Assembly: GCA_009840945.1 (NCBI GenBank)
Contig: VXMU01000020.1
Coordinates: forward strand, 1 to 34,495
Length of the DNA: 34,495 bases
From: Chloroflexota bacterium
GTDB taxonomy: Bacteria > Chloroflexota > Dehalococcoidia > UBA2979
Direction: 5' to 3'
Positions 32,580-34,495 of this stretch are shown in pieces. Every line of letters starts with the position of its first letter. The first letter of the stretch is position 1. The notes under the pieces are model-generated. The model worked only from the letters and a program-made list of their open reading frames with translations. It did no database searches and was not told where the DNA came from. The position numbers and the translations under genes are program-made.

Positions 32580-32585
32580 TAGGAT
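32580..32585 (+). promoter_or_regulatory. -10 box placed for a leaderless flavin reductase mRNA
   Basis: TAGGAT, then 6 bases, then ATG at 32592, with no ribosome site. The spacing is the same as before the ABC ATPase gene. Confidence 0.5.
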
Positions 32586-32591
32586 TCCGCC

Positions 32592-33104
32592 ATGACCAGC
32601 GACCCCCCGGCCATCGATCCCCGGCACTTCCGCGACGTCGCCGGCTCGTTCGCCACGGGCGTCACCGTCGTCACCACCCACGACGACGAGCACGGCGCGC
32701 ACGGCATGACGGCGAACGCCGTCTCCTCCCTCTCCCTCGACCCCACGCTGTTCCTCGTATGCGTCGAGACGGACGCGGGATCGTTCGAGGCGATGGAGCG
32801 CGCGGGCGGGTTCGCGGTCAACATGCTGGCCGCCGACCAGGAGGACGTCTCGCGCTTCTTCGCGCAGCGCAACGACCCCGGCGACCCGATGGGGCCGCAT
32901 GGCTGGGCGATGAGCGACGGCGGATCGCCGCTCCTCGACGGCGTGCTCGCGTGGGTGGACTGCCGGACGCACTCGGTGCTCGACGGCGGCGACCACAAGA
33001 TCTTCGTCGGGGAGGTGACGGGCTGCGAGGTGGCGCGCCCGGACGCCGAGCCGCTGCTGTTCTTCCGCGGCCGCTACCGCGCGATCGAGGCCGAAGCCGG
33101 GTAG
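32592..33104 (+). CDS. Flavin reductase-like (HpaC/DIM6 fold) protein
   Basis: 170 aa. Typical features: FRDVAGSFATGVTVVTTHDDEHGAHGMTANAVSSLSLDPTLFLVCVETDAGSFEAMERAGGFAVNMLAADQEDVSRFFA for FMN binding and dimerisation, and HKIFVGEVTGCEV ... LLFFRGRYRAI at the end. These split-barrel proteins reduce free flavin with NAD(P)H for partner monooxygenases. No monooxygenase is in the window, so the partner is elsewhere. The ATG has no ribosome site but sits 6 bases after TAGGAT. Confidence 0.92.
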   Translation: MTSDPPAIDPRHFRDVAGSFATGVTVVTTHDDEHGAHGMTANAVSSLSLDPTLFLVCVETDAGSFEAMERAGGFAVNMLAADQEDVSRFFAQRNDPGDPMGPHGWAMSDGGSPLLDGVLAWVDCRTHSVLDGGDHKIFVGEVTGCEVARPDAEPLLFFRGRYRAIEAEAG

Positions 33105-33177
33105 TTGCCTGGGGCGCGGATCCGCGATCCCGTCAGTCGTTATCAAGAGTCACCAGCCGCTCTTGCCGTGGGTTCAG

Positions 33178-33414
33178 TCAGGCCGCGGAGTACATGACCG
33201 ACCGCGGCAGCGTTAGCGGAGGGGCGCCAACTCTGCGAATGAGGTACGGCCCACGACCGAAGCGCCGGACCGCCTCGGCCGCCGCTTCCTGGAAGTCCCG
33301 GAAGACGCCCACCAGACGCTCGTCGTGGACGATGACCCACTCGCCGAAGTGATCGGTTTCGAGTTGATGGCGGAGGCGGTCGTACGCTGCGATGTCCTTC
33401 GAAAGCTCTGCCAT
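33178..33414 (-). CDS. Small conserved-looking protein of unknown function
   Basis: 78 aa: MAELSKDIAAYDRLRHQLETDHFGEWVIVHDERLVGVFRDFQEAAAEAVRRFGRGPYLIRRVGAPPLTLPRSVMYSAA. It has an N-terminal helix, a strand pair around WVIVHDERLVGVF, a helix, then the distinctive GPYLIRRVGAPPLTLPRSV tail. I associate this tail with small proteins encoded beside retropepsin-like aspartic proteases, but no such protease gene is next to it here, so it may be an orphan. Function unknown. Confidence 0.7.
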   Translation of the reverse strand: MAELSKDIAAYDRLRHQLETDHFGEWVIVHDERLVGVFRDFQEAAAEAVRRFGRGPYLIRRVGAPPLTLPRSVMYSAA

Positions 33415-33467
33415 CGAACGGCGTCTCCCACTCGTCAGCCCATGGTAGATCAGCAGTGTTCCGCCAG

Positions 33468-33495
33468 TTTGCGCATCCCCGGAGCCTGTTACACT
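33468..33495 (+). promoter_or_regulatory. Promoter of tRNA-His
   Basis: TTTGCG (-35-like) and TACACT (-10) separated by 16 bases, about 35 bases before the tRNA. A hairpin GCGGCC-GTA-GGCCGC lies in the 5' leader and may guide processing. Confidence 0.4.
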
Positions 33496-33529
33496 CGATC
33501 CCAGCGGCCGTAGGCCGCGTTCTCCGCGT

Positions 33530-33607
33530 GGTGGGTGTCGCCTAGCGGTCTAAGGCGCCAGGTTGTGGCCCTGGAGAGCGGGGGTTCAAATCCCCTCACC
33601 CACCCCA
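33530..33607 (+). tRNA. tRNA-His (anticodon GUG), CCA encoded
   Basis: A full cloverleaf can be drawn. Acceptor GTGGGTG pairs with CACCCAC; D arm GCCTAGCGGTCTAAGGC; anticodon arm CCAGG-TTGTGGC-CCTGG gives anticodon GTG; T arm GGGGG-TTCAAAT-CCCCT. An extra 5' G (33530) stands opposite the C discriminator (33604), the G-1:C73 pair that marks histidine tRNAs. CCA follows directly at 33605-33607 and so appears to be encoded. Confidence 0.95.
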
Positions 33608-33672
33608 TCCCGTTCCCTCTACCCGCACGCGACCGTGCTACGATCGTAGTGCTCCACCACCCGGGAGGCACC

Positions 33673-34495
33673 ATGCACGTTCGACTCGCGCGCTCCGCGG
33701 CCGTCCTCGTCGCGTTGCTCGCGCTGCTCGCCGCCGCCTGCCGCGGGGGCGATGACGACACGACCGTCGAGGAACCCGTCGACCCCAGGAACGACTTCGC
33801 GTCCCGCGTCCTGCAGCTCGGCGAACCGCTCGACACCACCATCGACGTCCGGGACGGCGAGCTTGTCCCGGGCCTGCAGGCCGTCCTCAACCCCGAGGCG
33901 GTCATGGTCATCGACAGCGCCGTCGATGGCGGCGGCGAGGCACTCACCCTCATCGCCGAGACGGCCGGGATGACCACCGCCGAGGAGTTCCGGGCCGCGT
34001 GGGAGGCGAGCACCGTCGAGGCGTTCGCCCGCTTCGCCTCCGGGCTGCGGGCCGCCGACGACCCGCAGGCCATCCGCGACGAGCTGTTCCTCCCGAACAT
34101 CGCGTCGCTCCCGGTCCACCCCGACGGCGTCCTCGTCGGCAGCGGACGCATCGCGAACCCGGACGGCTCGCAACGCTACTTCCTGGTCTTCGACCTCGTC
34201 GACACGCCGTCGGAGATCGAGCAGACTGTCGCCAGGCAGCTCGACCAGTCGCCGTGGCAGGCGACCGGCGGGCAGTCGTCCGAGGAGATCGCGATCGTGC
34301 AGTTCCAGAGCACGATGAGCGCGGACGTGCAGGGCGTCGCGTGGGTGCAGCCCATCCTCGCGAGCGCCACGCTCGAGGCGGCCGCCGGGGGGGGCCCCCC
34401 CCCCCCCGGCGGCCGCGGCGGCCCCGCGCCCCCCCCCCCGCCCCACCCCCCCCACCCCACACCCCCCCACAAGAAAAAACAAAGCCAGCCGCCCC
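33673..34495 (+). CDS. Lipoprotein of unknown function (partial, cut by contig end)
   Basis: The ATG at 33673 follows GGGAGG. There is no stop before the window edge, so the track omits it. The N-terminus MHVRLARSAAVLVALLALLAAAC is a Sec lipoprotein signal with a lipobox; an acidic stretch DDDTTVEEPVD follows. The mature part reads DTTIDVRDGELVPGLQAVLNPEAVMVIDS, ETAGMTTAEEFRAAWEASTVEAFARFASGLRAA and GSQRYFLVFDLVDTPSEIEQTVARQLDQSPW, a mixed alpha/beta domain I do not recognise. From about 34388 the sequence becomes poly-G/poly-C and the translation is meaningless there. A TACGAT box at about 33641 could be its -10. Confidence 0.75.
   Translation, partial: MHVRLARSAAVLVALLALLAAACRGGDDDTTVEEPVDPRNDFASRVLQLGEPLDTTIDVRDGELVPGLQAVLNPEAVMVIDSAVDGGGEALTLIAETAGMTTAEEFRAAWEASTVEAFARFASGLRAADDPQAIRDELFLPNIASLPVHPDGVLVGSGRIANPDGSQRYFLVFDLVDTPSEIEQTVARQLDQSPWQATGGQSSEEIAIVQFQSTMSADVQGVAWVQPILASATLEAAAGGGPPPPGGRGGPAPPPPPHPPHPTPPHKKKQSQPP
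34388..34495. other. Low-complexity contig end, probable artefact
   Basis: Runs of G, then C, then CA/A-rich sequence, unlike the coding sequence just before. The first ~60 bases of the window have similar C runs. These look like assembly or read-end artefacts and should not be used for annotation. Confidence 0.7.

Overview
The window is a high-GC bacterial contig, most likely a metagenomic assembly. The first ~60 and last ~110 bases are C/G homopolymer runs that look like assembly or sequencing artefact. Gene content suggests a Chloroflexota member of the Dehalococcoidia/SAR202 type: acyl-CoA dehydrogenase, CaiB/BaiF CoA-transferase, SDR, ETF, amidohydrolases, and TAT-exported lipoproteins with an Asp-rich stalk. 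This is inferred from gene style only, because no marker gene is present, and an actinobacterium or Thermomicrobia-like organism is not excluded. Some starts look leaderless (TAnnnT, 6 nt, ATG).

Layout. 1-2.7 kb (minus): partial acyl-CoA dehydrogenase, an alpha/beta hydrolase without its nucleophile serine, a small unknown ORF, and an RHH/PIN toxin-antitoxin pair. 2.8-5.7 kb (minus): a tight operon of a small Cys-containing protein, etfB, etfA and a PHP-domain phosphoesterase. 5.8-10.6 kb: a plus-strand K+ channel-like protein, an orphan antitoxin-like gene, a TAT sulfite-oxidase-family lipoprotein, and two tandem paralogous amidohydrolases with duplicated promoters. 10.7-15.7 kb: htpX, a REP-like palindrome pair, a phosphotransferase of the APH/choline-kinase fold, a Sec-type family 5 solute-binding lipoprotein and an alpha/beta hydrolase with an intact elbow. 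15.8-16.5 kb: an AbrB/PIN module behind a 9-bp inverted-repeat operator. 16.7-20.1 kb: an 838-aa fused double CoA-transferase (minus) divergent from an SDR (plus). 20.3-28.5 kb: four tandem paralogous family 5 solute-binding lipoproteins, each with its own promoter region and most followed by a conserved terminator, with no permease or import ATPase beside them; copy 1 carries a single-base frameshift. 28.5-30.2 kb: an ABC-2 type exporter ATPase/permease pair. 30.2-34.5 kb: a small ORF without a canonical start, mgtE, a zinc-ribbon protein, a flavin reductase, a small orphan protein, tRNA-His(GUG) and a partial lipoprotein cut by the contig end.

How the genes may work together: the cell seems built to capture organic solutes (five family 5 binding proteins), activate or exchange acids as CoA thioesters, oxidise them (acyl-CoA dehydrogenase passing electrons to ETF; SDR), and hydrolyse amides/esters (amidohydrolases, alpha/beta hydrolases). 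The most unusual feature is the orphan array of four TAT-type, stalked binding-protein cassettes duplicated together with their regulatory and terminator sequences.
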